Below, piece after piece: positions 17,801 to 25,700 of a stretch of 59,532 nucleotides of DNA (its first letter is position 1; each line of letters begins with the position of its first letter). The position numbers and the translations under genes were made by a program. Below the pieces are notes generated by a model. That model saw nothing but the letters and a program-made list of their open reading frames with translations, made no database searches and was not told the origin of the DNA. This DNA is from an uncultured Eubacteriales bacterium (GTDB lineage Bacteria > Bacillota > Clostridia > Oscillospirales > Oscillospiraceae): assembly GCA_900550585.1 (NCBI GenBank), contig URST01000004.1:1-59532 (forward strand). The letters are read 5' to 3'.

Positions 17801-18806
17801 TCTCCCCGGCGGCGTACTGGATGTTCTCGCCCTCGGTCAGATGTCCGCGATTTGCATAGCTGACGTACAGCTCACTCTCATTCACAATGGCGGCCGCCGG
17901 ATCAATGGCCCAGTCCATCGTCAGGCCGCCGGCCAGCGCGCCGGTATTCTGTACCGAAGCCTCCGCGCCCACGGTGATGCAGGTGGCGTCCCGATAGCCG
18001 CAGCCGACATAGCCGTCGTTGACCAGCTTGCCGTTGATGACCAGACTGTCGCCAAAGTGCAGGCTGGATCCCGCGCCGTCCTTCTCCACAGGGCAGTTCC
18101 AGCCGGCGACCGTTACCCCGGCGCCGCTGTCAATGACCATGCCCTCACTGGACACGCCGCCCCAAATAACCAGCACGGCCCCCGCCGCCACCGTCAGCTT
18201 GCCGCTGACGGTCAGCACACGGTTCTCCTCCACCACCAGCACCGCTCCGGCAGGCACGGTGTAGTCGCCGTCGGCGGTAATGTCGGCAGTAATACTGACG
18301 CTGCTCTCCGCGCCGTCATCCGTTGTGTCCTCTGCCGCCGCTGCAATGGCCGATGTCAGCTCGTCCATGGACGTGGCCGGCCGGGACTTGGTGTAGATGC
18401 CGTTGTTCACAAAGCGGCCCGGCCCCTTTACGGCGTTGCCCACATCCAGGACCAGCTCGCCCTCCAGCGTCAGCGTAGCGTCCTCCGCCACGCTGACGGA
18501 AGCGCCGCCCGCCTTGACCCGGATATTGGACGGGATCGTCAGGTCACTGGTGATGACCAGCTCCTGTCCCTCCGTATCCAATGCGTCCCGTCTCTGCACG
18601 AAATGTGCGGTCATGTTTCCCCACTGGTACTCCTCGATGACCTGCCGCAGGCCCCCCTCTGTCCAGAAATAGCATTCGTCGTCTACCAGCACATAGTCCG
18701 CTGCCGCCGCCGTGTCGGTCAGCACTGTGGGGATCAGGACCGCCAGCAGTACTACCGCCATCAGCGTGGCAAGAACTCTGCGGCTCGTAAGCTGCAGCTT
18801 TCTCAT
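11871..18806 (-). CDS. Giant secreted beta-solenoid protein with C-terminal dockerin
   Basis: Protein of 2311 residues. An N-terminal signal peptide (MRKLQLTSRRVLATLMAVVL, cleavage near TAAAADY) is followed by ~2200 residues of repetitive, Cys-poor beta-strand text. The recurring phrases are of the type LTVPxGxxLxV, VxxGVTLTL, LxVNGTLxxxG, TITNNGxL, as expected for a long beta-helix or solenoid. A long-period repeat of about 430 residues is visible (see 14290-16870). The last ~75 residues form a type I dockerin with two calcium loops, DVNGDGVVDMADLAALARHV and DINNDGRISAADVTMLAQIL. The dockerin should plug into a cohesin, and cohesins are encoded in the next two genes. The ATG at 18806 has GAGGAGGGAG upstream; an extension to 18941 crosses a terminator. 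Ligand and function unknown; adhesin or surface filament is inference. Confidence 0.85.
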   Translation of the reverse strand: MRKLQLTSRRVLATLMAVVLLAVLIPTVLTDTAAAADYVLVDDECYFWTEGGLRQVIEEYQWGNMTAHFVQRRDALDTEGQELVITSDLTIPSNIRVKAGGASVSVAEDATLTLEGELVLDVGNAVKGPGRFVNNGIYTKSRPATSMDELTSAIAAAAEDTTDDGAESSVSITADITADGDYTVPAGAVLVVEENRVLTVSGKLTVAAGAVLVIWGGVSSEGMVIDSGAGVTVAGWNCPVEKDGAGSSLHFGDSLVINGKLVNDGYVGCGYRDATCITVGAEASVQNTGALAGGLTMDWAIDPAAAIVNESELYVSYANRGHLTEGENIQYAAGENGYVVTRLMITDEGDNTAALQAAIDELSAASKRDYEEFTLVVSSTEPGKALDFTVGCDITLGSEIETLVVQQLGEPADGAVPAFRVAEGHTLTVQPRGLMIVHVPMEVDGTLQVQANEQRRGTAICNGGLTVSGIMNTAGEIAVRGDGTTVNGTVDNTGYFGVYESGMTINGTVNNQAGSEIFVENMLTLAEGGRLTNKGTMRIQGDAVLNGTLDLSASEEFTVEGKLTRGESLTVIGEENLNHVPVVSTIEELTALLDDEGTSKVVLQLDGDYMLTQDLTIPGGKELQVRCGSDDAGYVLTVAEGVTLKLDTGASMWTQARLAVQGTMLLEESTWLSAVTGVTVAQGGAFVNNGGMCVEQNGMVLDGTLTVNAWTEIHGDLCANGTLNIENGNMEIDGQFIRGEGFVLNGDENMITVSCTVWQVSDLQAALNSGADQVYLRLAGDSTLAEDLTIPSGVGLSVNSAEEGQEPTLTVASGVTLTLEQGITVDMEDGGYYVMQTVLGTSVPIVVDGQLVVNEDARFRVGNTSVTVTESGHVRNNGQVELDGSSALYVADGWDDHWTQGENAVLMERSSFDILQYEDPSAALTDYIHNLTVSERCDYEEVFVYASVSSADGQVFSLANDLTVPERVHLVFQYPVTAVRIEDGAALTVDGQMECREQQLVVNGSLTVNGSATCSGDVLVGGSLTVSENAYMWCRYLTDTGEDGNGQGTIVNHGRLFADNYDIRHNDDPITPDDGGNMTAARTEERLRELLAQGRNVYYEGTELTLTADLEIPEGVEVNLCPDTVTVPEGITLTNRGTLRFETVLQLNGTLDVSAGQSCILQGQLRRGENSQLIEGDDALYYVRTFSDPSEAADAFADPYTDRAALVLRSAYTLEQDMTVPAGKQLSVWGWGESGSISLTIAQGVTLTLAADGGDRDTQTPIVADGGGGMDTQLPVIVEGSLTLEGNEQYNAWANLSGDLTVTATGVVHNNGSFTVEAGLTVADTWDDHWIQGTYGHLTVRRGLWVEDDTDVAGELAQLLAETDSRADSNEVLLKSRTKRVVELKGDLTVPADQSLNIFANNITGLRILPDASLTIQGNLYSHTPVWLNGSLTVDSRAGARVYNDVRVGGSLTINTDGYMWCDFLTDTGEDGTSHGTIVNNGRLNCGGYDIRYNDDPVTPDGGEKIVRTEEALRAALQAGGDIVYRGDLTLSADLEVPGNACLTFKDGTLTIPEDVTLTTRSNLSINGNLALYGKIDVTSGYMDGEGQILAGSRSQILGDNYNWSTRIEKTGNTETLTAAELDAAVNDIMSSIKVVVGRNTRLTLDVGSSYTMPEAQISFVANYEDGNGLIVVPGETALAWNDRWSDCQVPMEVNGTLTIWGDFQMHAPLTVNGELITYSTVHMHADMVIHQGGMLYLKEQMSDDGSYVQKRGRIVFHGTSELRLPDGGEQSDYVQVDNANEPAFTKSFQVNDGDVAALKAALETAAASSLPCTVDFYGKWDQAMQRLTATIPAGVELTVPANTTVYFTGDELTIAGGSDRQEPARLMVYGTVFRTYGDTALNGEITVTADGILDIWSSLDVSGSLTIAEGGKAEIQTLSDCDGAGTITNNGTLRVNSMVPGTVIGGSGETTIEKMEGTASDMETLRRLLDIAAADPKQSYSIRLEKAQESDEGFVITGDVTIPGNVVIMCSNGTYTGRIVIGEGANVSLSGQIVDTAAELLVRGTLHVTPSGIVQGEDGMEILIDSGYVNVSRLEIAETGTVNNEGAITTDNAADETTEQYSVTVDGKLTNNGHMYCTGLRHSGYYEMTNRGYLRIGEASTDNGVLLLSASQDGTVISTGTLYVYGRMEMSGGKMSVEGYMECTNAVINAQLDIFSTVEVSDVLDIQSGSVYVGGGGMLRYGSCTAPEKITREAGLYGDVNGDGVVDMADLAALARHVARIELLADLSRADINNDGRISAADVTMLAQILTDAGGTVYQIQDDVSVRSVS
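14290..16870 (-). repeat. Long-period (~1.29 kb) internal duplication in the giant solenoid gene
   Basis: Segments about 1,290 bases apart encode matching text. YMWCDFLTDTGEDG with YDIRYNDDPVTPDGG (around 14300-14440) pairs with YMWCRYLTDTGEDG with YDIRHNDDPITPDDG (around 15595-15730). TWDDHWIQG (around 14820) pairs with GWDDHWTQG (around 16115). The DNA is clearly related but diverged, indicating an older tandem duplication of a ~430-residue block. Confidence 0.65.
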
Positions 18807-18896
18807 AGACTCTCCCTCCTCGTAAAATTTCTCTTGCTCCTCCGGCGTGCTGTGCCGCCGGGCTCCGATGCGGATAGTTCTTCGTTTGGTTTTCCG

Positions 18897-18935
18897 CGAA
18901 AAAGGGGACGGCCCGGGACTGTCCCGAGCCGTCCC
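18897..18935 (-). terminator. Intrinsic terminator after the anchored cohesin gene
   Basis: Hairpin GGGACGGCTCGGGA / TCCCGGGCCGTCCC on the minus strand followed by CCTTTTTC. It separates the anchored cohesin gene from the giant solenoid gene, which therefore probably needs its own promoter or read-through. Confidence 0.75.
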
Positions 18936-18970
18936 ACGCAAAGGTCATGGTGCTTCTATGCGATGTCCTT

Positions 18971-21900
18971 TCATGCCTGACGGCGCTTCTTTGTCAGCAG
19001 TGCCGTACCCAGCAGGGCGCTGACGCCCAGTACCATGCACCATACGGTCACGCCTGCGTCGCCGGTGGTGGGCGCCGTATAGGTGCCGCTGCCGCCGCCA
19101 TGGCCGCCGCCGTTGGAGGTCGACTCATAGGCCACCAGCATCAGCGCGCCCGCCTTGTCGGTGGTAAAGGTCACGACACGGCTGCCCTCGCTGCCGCCCA
19201 GCACGGCGGACAGCTCCTCGGCGACAGTCTCGCCGGCAGCGTTGGTGCTGCCGCGCAGGATGCACAGCTCCTTGTTCTTCAGGCTCCGGTACATCGCCTC
19301 GGAGATGGCCATCGACACGCGCATACCGCTGGGGATCTGCATCAGATCCGCCACCTCGGTGCCGCCGTCGTCGTACAGCTTCAGCGCGGTGTTGTACACC
19401 ACCTGCGCCTGTACGTTCCGGCGGCTGCTGCTCATGGTCCTGAACATCTTGACCAGCCGCTCCAGCGCCTGTTTCCGCTGGGCGTCCGTTTCGCCGGAGG
19501 CCATGGCCTCCAGCGCCTGCAGGCCGCCGTCCTCCGCCGCCGGTATCGTCTCCGGGCTGTCCTTCACCAGCACGGAGATGGAGCCGTCGTTCAGCGCGGC
19601 CTTGATATCCTCTACCTTGCTCTCGTCCGCTGGACCTTCGGTCCTGGCCACCAGGCCGCTGCCATCGGTGACGATGCGGCCCTGATTGTCCTCAGACACG
19701 GGTTTGCCGCTGACGGTATCGGATGCCTTGATGTCGTCGGTCTTGATGCCCTCCGCCGGGTTCTTGTTGCCGCACACGGTGCAGCGTCCGTCGCTGCCGT
19801 AGGTGTGGCGTCCGGTGGCGGGGATGACCGCGCCGCGCTGCAGCAGCACGCCGCAGCTCTTGCAATAAGTATCCGCCTCCCGGCCGGACACGCTGCACGT
19901 CTCCGCCACAGCGTCGCGCTGCACGGTGCCGCCCACATGGTTGGCGGGATCCACCGCCAGCGTTTCCGCCGTCACCGTGGTCTTGGTCTTGCCCTGCTCA
20001 TCCTTGAACACGCCCTTGCAGACGGAGCAGATCCAATATGCGTTGTTGCCGGTCTCGACGCAGGTAGCCGCCTTGGCCTCGGTCTTTACCAGCTTGTGGG
20101 CCTCCATGGGGATATCCTGCACGTCCTTGGTATTACTGTAAGCCTTGCCCTCCAGCGACACCGCCGCGTTGTACCGGGTGGTGCCCATGGCGGTGCAGGT
20201 AGGCTTCACCGCCACCGTGCTGCTGATGGTGCCGGCCGCCAGCGATGCCTTATCCGTCCGGACATGGTTCTTATCGTTGGCGCAGACGATCTTCACCTCC
20301 GCGGTCTTGCCGTCGTCCGCCCAGGTCCACACCGGCTGACCGTAGCTATGACCCAGTGCCTTCGTGATCCAGCCGTTCTCCGCGATCTCCTTCCGGCCCT
20401 GCTCGTCGCTGAAGAACTTGCCGCAGCGCCCGCAGGTCCAGTACGCGCTGATGCCGGTCTCCGTGCAGGTGGCCGCCACGGCGTCCGTCTTGGTCATCGT
20501 ATGACCCAGCGCCGAGATAGTATCCGATTTCACCGCCTGTGTAAACGGAGCCTGCTCGAACGTTGCCTTGTAGTTGATCACGCCGTCCTCCGTGCATGTT
20601 GCTCCTCTGTAGTCCACATGCACCGAGCCCGTCTCACTCTCAGGCTTTCCGCAGCTTTCGCACTTCACCGTGCCGGTGCAGTCGTAGCCGCTCTCAGTCT
20701 TGGTCCAGATATAGCTGATCGTGCCCCACTGGTGCTCTCGGGCATCCTTATGGTAGCCGCACACTTCGCAGTCCGCCGCGATGGTGCAGTCGTCCTCAGC
20801 ATACTCGTGGCGCTTAACGCCGTCCGTCTCCTCGCAGCGGGAGCACTTGTGCCAATGGCCGCCTGCATTCTTCTCCCAGGACGGGCTCTCAAAATCGTGG
20901 CCCAGCGCATTCCGCGTCCTGTTCGCCACTGAGGTCGAGGTCGTGCACTGCTCGTCCTCGAACACGCCGCCGCAGGCGGAGCAGGTCCAATACTCGTAGT
21001 TGCCGGTCTCGGTGCAGGTGGGCTCCTTGGCCCCGGTCTTTAGCGGCCGGTGATCCGCCATGGGGATATCCTGCACGTCCTTGGTATCGTTGTAAGTCTC
21101 ACCATCGAGCGTCGCCGCCGCAGTGTACCGGGTGGTGCCCTTGGCGGTGCAGGTGGCAGGTGTCAGCGTGTCCCCACTCACCGTGACAGTCGGCATTTCC
21201 GAATGACCGCAGCCTTCCCGCGTACAGGTGAGCTTCACCGTTGCGTTCTTGCCGTCGTCCGCCCAGCTCCACACCGGCTGGCCGTAGCTATGGCCCAGCG
21301 CATTCCGCTTTGCCGCCGCCACTGTGGTCTCGGTCGTGCCCTCCGCATCCCCGAACACGCCGTCGCAGACGGAGCAGGTCCAATATGCGTAGTTACCATC
21401 CGTAGTGCAGGTAGGCTCCACGGCGTCCGTCCCGGTCAGCGTATGCGCCGCTTTCCCGGTGGACACCGTTTTTACCTGCGTTTCAAACGTCGTATCCGCA
21501 AAGGCGGCCGTATAGGTCTCCTCGCCCTCGACCTGGCAGGTGGCAGTCGTAGTCACGACCTTCTGGATATCCGTCGCTGCCGCGGACTTCACCGTGCTGC
21601 ACACTCTGCACTTCGCCGTACCGGTGCAGGATGTATAGTCGTCCGCCCAGACATAGCTGGTGACGATCCAGTCGTGCGCCCCGGTAGCCGGAAGGAGCAG
21701 GTCTTTCTCCGCTTTCTTGTTCTTCTCCGCGTCAAAGAAGTCGCCGCATCTGCTGCACGTATAGTGCGCAGCCATACCGGCATGGCTGCATTTCGCGGGA
21801 GCTTCCGGGATCAGGGCGCCGTAGTCGTGCCCCTTCATCGGGTCGGTCAGTTCTTCTTCCGTTGCCTTCTGCGTACCAGCAGAATCAGTATAACGATTAT

Positions 21901-22780
21901 TGCAGGTGCTGCAAAACCAGTGGGCCTTCTGGCCATTCCCCTCACAAGTCGCAGGCGTCGCCGCCGCGGGCTTCAGATCCCCGTGCGTCACCGTCACGAT
22001 GCATGCGGCGCTCTTGTCGCCTGCCGCGGCGGTAACGGTGAACGTACCGGTCGTGCCGGAAGTGGTCGTGATCTTGCCGTCTGTCACGGTGATATCTGCA
22101 CTGTCGGCGCTCCAGGTCACCGTCTGGCTGGCCGCCGCCGGCTCCACCTTGGCAGTCAGGGCCGCCTCACCGCCCTCAATGATGGTCAGGGCATACTTCC
22201 CGTCCTCGGTGGTGGTCAGGCCCTCGCCCTCCAGCGTCACCCCGGTGATCTGAACAGGTTCACTGCCGCCGGTAACGGTAAGCGTACAAGGTGTCGCACT
22301 GCATGCAACATCCTCGTCGTCCGTGTCCAAGCACTCGTCGACCCGCAGAGACACATCAATGACTGCTCCATTCGCCGCGCTTTCCGCGATCGTAAATTCC
22401 AGCGTCATAACTGTGCCATTGAGCGCAACGCCCTCGCCTCCTGTAATCCACGAAGCCGCTTTCGCCGCAATTACATCATCTTCTTTGGTGGGCATACCTC
22501 CCCACTCCTGATTCATGGCGAATCCGGCCAAGGTCAACAGTTCCGGATTGTAGTCAATTTTCACACCCAGTGCGGTGATACCCGGGTTGTTTTCCACTAC
22601 CACATCCACCTTCACCGCATCGCCCGGATTGACCGTGCTTTTTTCAGGACTCAAGGTCAGGTTCATCGTACCAGCTCCAGTCCCTTCTGTCGCCAAAACC
22701 GAGCCCGGTATCATCGACACAAGCATCAGTATTACCAACAGCAGGGATAGAACTCTGCTCTCCATCTGCTTCATCTTCAT
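18971..22780 (-). CDS. Cell-surface anchored cohesin protein with Cys-rich repeats
   Basis: Protein of 1269 residues. A signal peptide (SLLLVILMLVSMIPGSVLA) is followed by a cohesin domain (about 38-165: LSPEKSTVNPGDAVKVDVVV, GITALGVKIDYNPELLTL, GTVMTLEFTI). A BIG2-type Ig-like domain follows (about 180-265: GEAALTAKVEPAAASQTVTW). Next are about ten CxxC repeats (270-1000; for example YAYWTCSVCDGVFGDAEGTT, YWTCSACGGVFEDEQ, ALGHSYGQPVW), probably zinc-binding. A Lys/Asp-rich region leads to a C-terminal sorting-like signal TAPTTGDAG, a membrane helix and KKRRQA. This would hold a cohesin on the cell surface to receive a dockerin. The ATG at 22780 has AGAGGAGA 5 bases upstream; an ATG at 22795 is also in frame. 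It follows the scaffold gene by 17 bases, so both form an operon. Confidence 0.82.
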   Translation of the reverse strand: MKMKQMESRVLSLLLVILMLVSMIPGSVLATEGTGAGTMNLTLSPEKSTVNPGDAVKVDVVVENNPGITALGVKIDYNPELLTLAGFAMNQEWGGMPTKEDDVIAAKAASWITGGEGVALNGTVMTLEFTIAESAANGAVIDVSLRVDECLDTDDEDVACSATPCTLTVTGGSEPVQITGVTLEGEGLTTTEDGKYALTIIEGGEAALTAKVEPAAASQTVTWSADSADITVTDGKITTTSGTTGTFTVTAAAGDKSAACIVTVTHGDLKPAAATPATCEGNGQKAHWFCSTCNNRYTDSAGTQKATEEELTDPMKGHDYGALIPEAPAKCSHAGMAAHYTCSRCGDFFDAEKNKKAEKDLLLPATGAHDWIVTSYVWADDYTSCTGTAKCRVCSTVKSAAATDIQKVVTTTATCQVEGEETYTAAFADTTFETQVKTVSTGKAAHTLTGTDAVEPTCTTDGNYAYWTCSVCDGVFGDAEGTTETTVAAAKRNALGHSYGQPVWSWADDGKNATVKLTCTREGCGHSEMPTVTVSGDTLTPATCTAKGTTRYTAAATLDGETYNDTKDVQDIPMADHRPLKTGAKEPTCTETGNYEYWTCSACGGVFEDEQCTTSTSVANRTRNALGHDFESPSWEKNAGGHWHKCSRCEETDGVKRHEYAEDDCTIAADCEVCGYHKDAREHQWGTISYIWTKTESGYDCTGTVKCESCGKPESETGSVHVDYRGATCTEDGVINYKATFEQAPFTQAVKSDTISALGHTMTKTDAVAATCTETGISAYWTCGRCGKFFSDEQGRKEIAENGWITKALGHSYGQPVWTWADDGKTAEVKIVCANDKNHVRTDKASLAAGTISSTVAVKPTCTAMGTTRYNAAVSLEGKAYSNTKDVQDIPMEAHKLVKTEAKAATCVETGNNAYWICSVCKGVFKDEQGKTKTTVTAETLAVDPANHVGGTVQRDAVAETCSVSGREADTYCKSCGVLLQRGAVIPATGRHTYGSDGRCTVCGNKNPAEGIKTDDIKASDTVSGKPVSEDNQGRIVTDGSGLVARTEGPADESKVEDIKAALNDGSISVLVKDSPETIPAAEDGGLQALEAMASGETDAQRKQALERLVKMFRTMSSSRRNVQAQVVYNTALKLYDDGGTEVADLMQIPSGMRVSMAISEAMYRSLKNKELCILRGSTNAAGETVAEELSAVLGGSEGSRVVTFTTDKAGALMLVAYESTSNGGGHGGGSGTYTAPTTGDAGVTVWCMVLGVSALLGTALLTKKRRQA

Positions 22781-22797
22781 GCTGTCTCCTCTCATTC

Positions 22798-25700
22798 TCA
22801 GTAGATCACGATTTCGGATTCTGCGCTGGTACCCAAGGCGTTGACATATCGCAGTAGCAATCTGACATCCTTGAGCCGATCTCTGCCGTCATTATCAACA
22901 TCTGCGCTTCCCGGCACAATTTCCACGGCCACGCTGGTGCCCATGGCATTAACATATCGCAGCAGCAACCTGACATCCTTGAGTCGAACCCTGCCATCTC
23001 CATCGATGTCGCCCGGTGCTGTGATCTTTACCTCGCCGGGAGTCACTCCAAACAGCAGTGCCTCGTCATTTTCGTCCAGTACATTATCGTACTGATACGT
23101 CAATTTGATCTCCACATTGCTGGCTGCCGAACTGTCAAGCACGTTAAACTCCAAATAGAACAGTTCGCCATCTGCTTTGACCGCGTCTGTGCCAGCCCAG
23201 GCGATATTATCCTCGGTCTTATCCCAGATTCCCAATACGCCATCGGCGGCAGTTGCCCCCACCAGCTCCAGCTTTGTCTTGTCGTACTGCACGGTGACTT
23301 TCAAACCGCTGATACCCGGATTGTTGGCAACGGAGACCGGCACCGTAATCGTGCCCCTGTGCACCACGGCTTTGCCAATGCTCATGTTGAAATCGCTTGC
23401 ATGATAGGTCAGCGGCTCACTGGTTATCGTATGGCAGCGGCTGCATTCTTTCTGTATTTCACCATCCGCTGTGGGTGTTGCCGGTGTCACTGCTCCGTAC
23501 ACATAATCATGGTTCTCCGCATCGGCCTCGCCGTAGCGCAGGGCGCAGACATCGCAGACAGCCGCCGCCACACAGGTGGCCGCATGCTCACCGGTGGCTT
23601 TGTGGGCGCCCCGAGCAAATTCGGTACCGCAGTCATCGCACACCTTCCAGTGGTCGGTGCCGTCGGTCTGCCACGCATCACTGCTGTGGGCCGCCGTCTC
23701 CTTCACATAGCCGCACACGCCGCACATGTAGCTGTGGGTACCGTCCGTGTTGGCCTGATATGCAAAGCTGTGGACCGCCTTGGCGAACACCGCTTTACAG
23801 TCGCTGCATTCCTTCCAGTGCACCGCCTCGGCAGATATCCAGCTGCCGGTATCGGTGTGTGCGCCGGTGTCCGCGACATAGCCGCAGATGGAGCACACCA
23901 GGCTGTGGTTGTTGCTGCTGTTGGCCACATAGCCCAGCGCGTGAGCCGCCGCGTTAAAGCTGACGCCGCAGTCGTCGCACACCTTCCAGTGGATGTCCCC
24001 GTTCTCGTGCCAGACGGCGCTGCTGTGGGTCGCCGTTTCCTCCACATAGCCGCACACGTCACACATGCGGCTGTGGGTGCCGTTGCCGTTGTCGGCGTAG
24101 TCTATCTTGTGGGTGTCCCTGTCAAACTCCGCACCGCAGCCATCGCACACCTTCCAGTGACCGGAGGCGCTCCATGCCCAGCCGGCGGTGCTGCTGTGAG
24201 ACGCCGTGGATGCAACGTAGCCGCAGATATTACAGGCCTCGTTGTGGCTGCCGTCGCCGTTATCCACGCAGCTCAGGCTGTGGCTCTCACTTTCATATAC
24301 CGCGCCGCAGGCGTCGCACACCTTCCAGTGGTCGGTGCCGTCACTTTGCCAGCCATCGCTGCAGTAGTGTTCCTCTGCAGATTCTTCTGTATAGCCGCAG
24401 ATGGTGCAGAAGCTGCTGTGGGTGCCGTCACCGTTGTCCCGCACAGCAGAGAAATCGTGCGTCTCCAGCGTGCCGGGCTGCTGCTGGCCGCAGTTCCCGC
24501 AGGCGAACCAGTGGCTGTCCGCGTTCATGGACCAAACGGTGTTGTACACATGTCCCACGCCCACAGATGTATTCTCATAGGCAGGATCCGTCAGATCTCC
24601 CTCTGAACTTGTCCAAACGCCGTCAAACTCCACATCTGTTTCCACCGTGATATCCGCTTTTCCGGCCGGTGCACTGTCCTTCACCTTGAATTTAAAGGTG
24701 AACAGTGTGCCCTCCGACGCCTCGACATCCGTTTCCGCGATATACGTCACATACAGCCCTGTCGCTGTAACATTATCCGTCAGAGCTGCTGACAAGATGC
24801 TCCCTTCCTGGTCCGTATACCTGCTGCCATTCTTTACCGGCTCCAGGCGGTCAGCATCGTACTTGATGAGAAGCTGGAATCCCGCAAACTTCGGCGCGTT
24901 CCGCACCTTCGCCGTCACGGTGAACTCCTGCCCCGGGCAGACCTGTCCGGCGCTGGGCTCCAGATACGCCGTAAACGCATCCCCTACCTCCAGCGGCGGG
25001 ATCACCCAGCTGCCCTCCTCGATCTCGACGGTGCCCGCCGCATCGCTGAAGTACTTGCCGCAGCGTCCGCACGTCCAGTAGGTGCTGTTGCCCGGCTCCT
25101 CAGTGGAGGGCTGTCTGGCCGGTGTGACCATCAGCGTATGCCCCAGCGCATCGCCGTAGGTGAACGTCTCCGTGCCCGGCTCGCCGCAGATGCAGCTCCA
25201 GTAGTATACGGCCGGAGCCTCGCAGGTGGCCGCGCTCACCAGACAGAACATATCATCCGGCACCTGCTGGTCATACACATGCTCATGGGGCATCCCGCCG
25301 GTGCGGATATACAGCGTCAGCCCGGCGCCCTCGCCCGCAAAGCCGTCCATGCCGTCGGAGTCCTCATAGACGCCGATGTAGGTGCCGCTCTCCGCGGGCG
25401 CTGCGGCGGTGAATGTCACCGTCAGAAGCTCCTGCGCATCGTAGGTCTCCTCCGCAGTGCGTACAACGGACAAACCCACGTTCCCGTTGGCGTTGGCCTC
25501 CCATGTGGTGGACAGCTGCGTCATCAGCGCGCCGTCCGCCATCCGGTCATAGCCCGACCCGGTGCTGATGCCGATGCAGGTCAGCGCATCGCTGTCAAAG
25601 CTCAGGCCGCCGCTGAAGGTCTTCACGGTCATCGCCTCGCTGTGCAGCGTAACAGTGACCGTCTCGCCCTCCATCACCTCATATGCGCTGATCCCCGCCA

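Noticed and set aside
14253..18980. A 1575-codon open frame on the plus strand opposite the giant solenoid gene (also a 793-codon one at 11799-14180)
   Set aside because: High-GC repetitive coding DNA leaves long open antisense frames. These lack ribosome binding sites, signal peptides and family features, while the minus-strand gene has all of them.
22798..24600. A CRISPR array or DNA-level tandem repeat
   Set aside because: The repetition is at protein level (zinc-ribbon-like units) with varied DNA, and has no short identical repeats with spacers.
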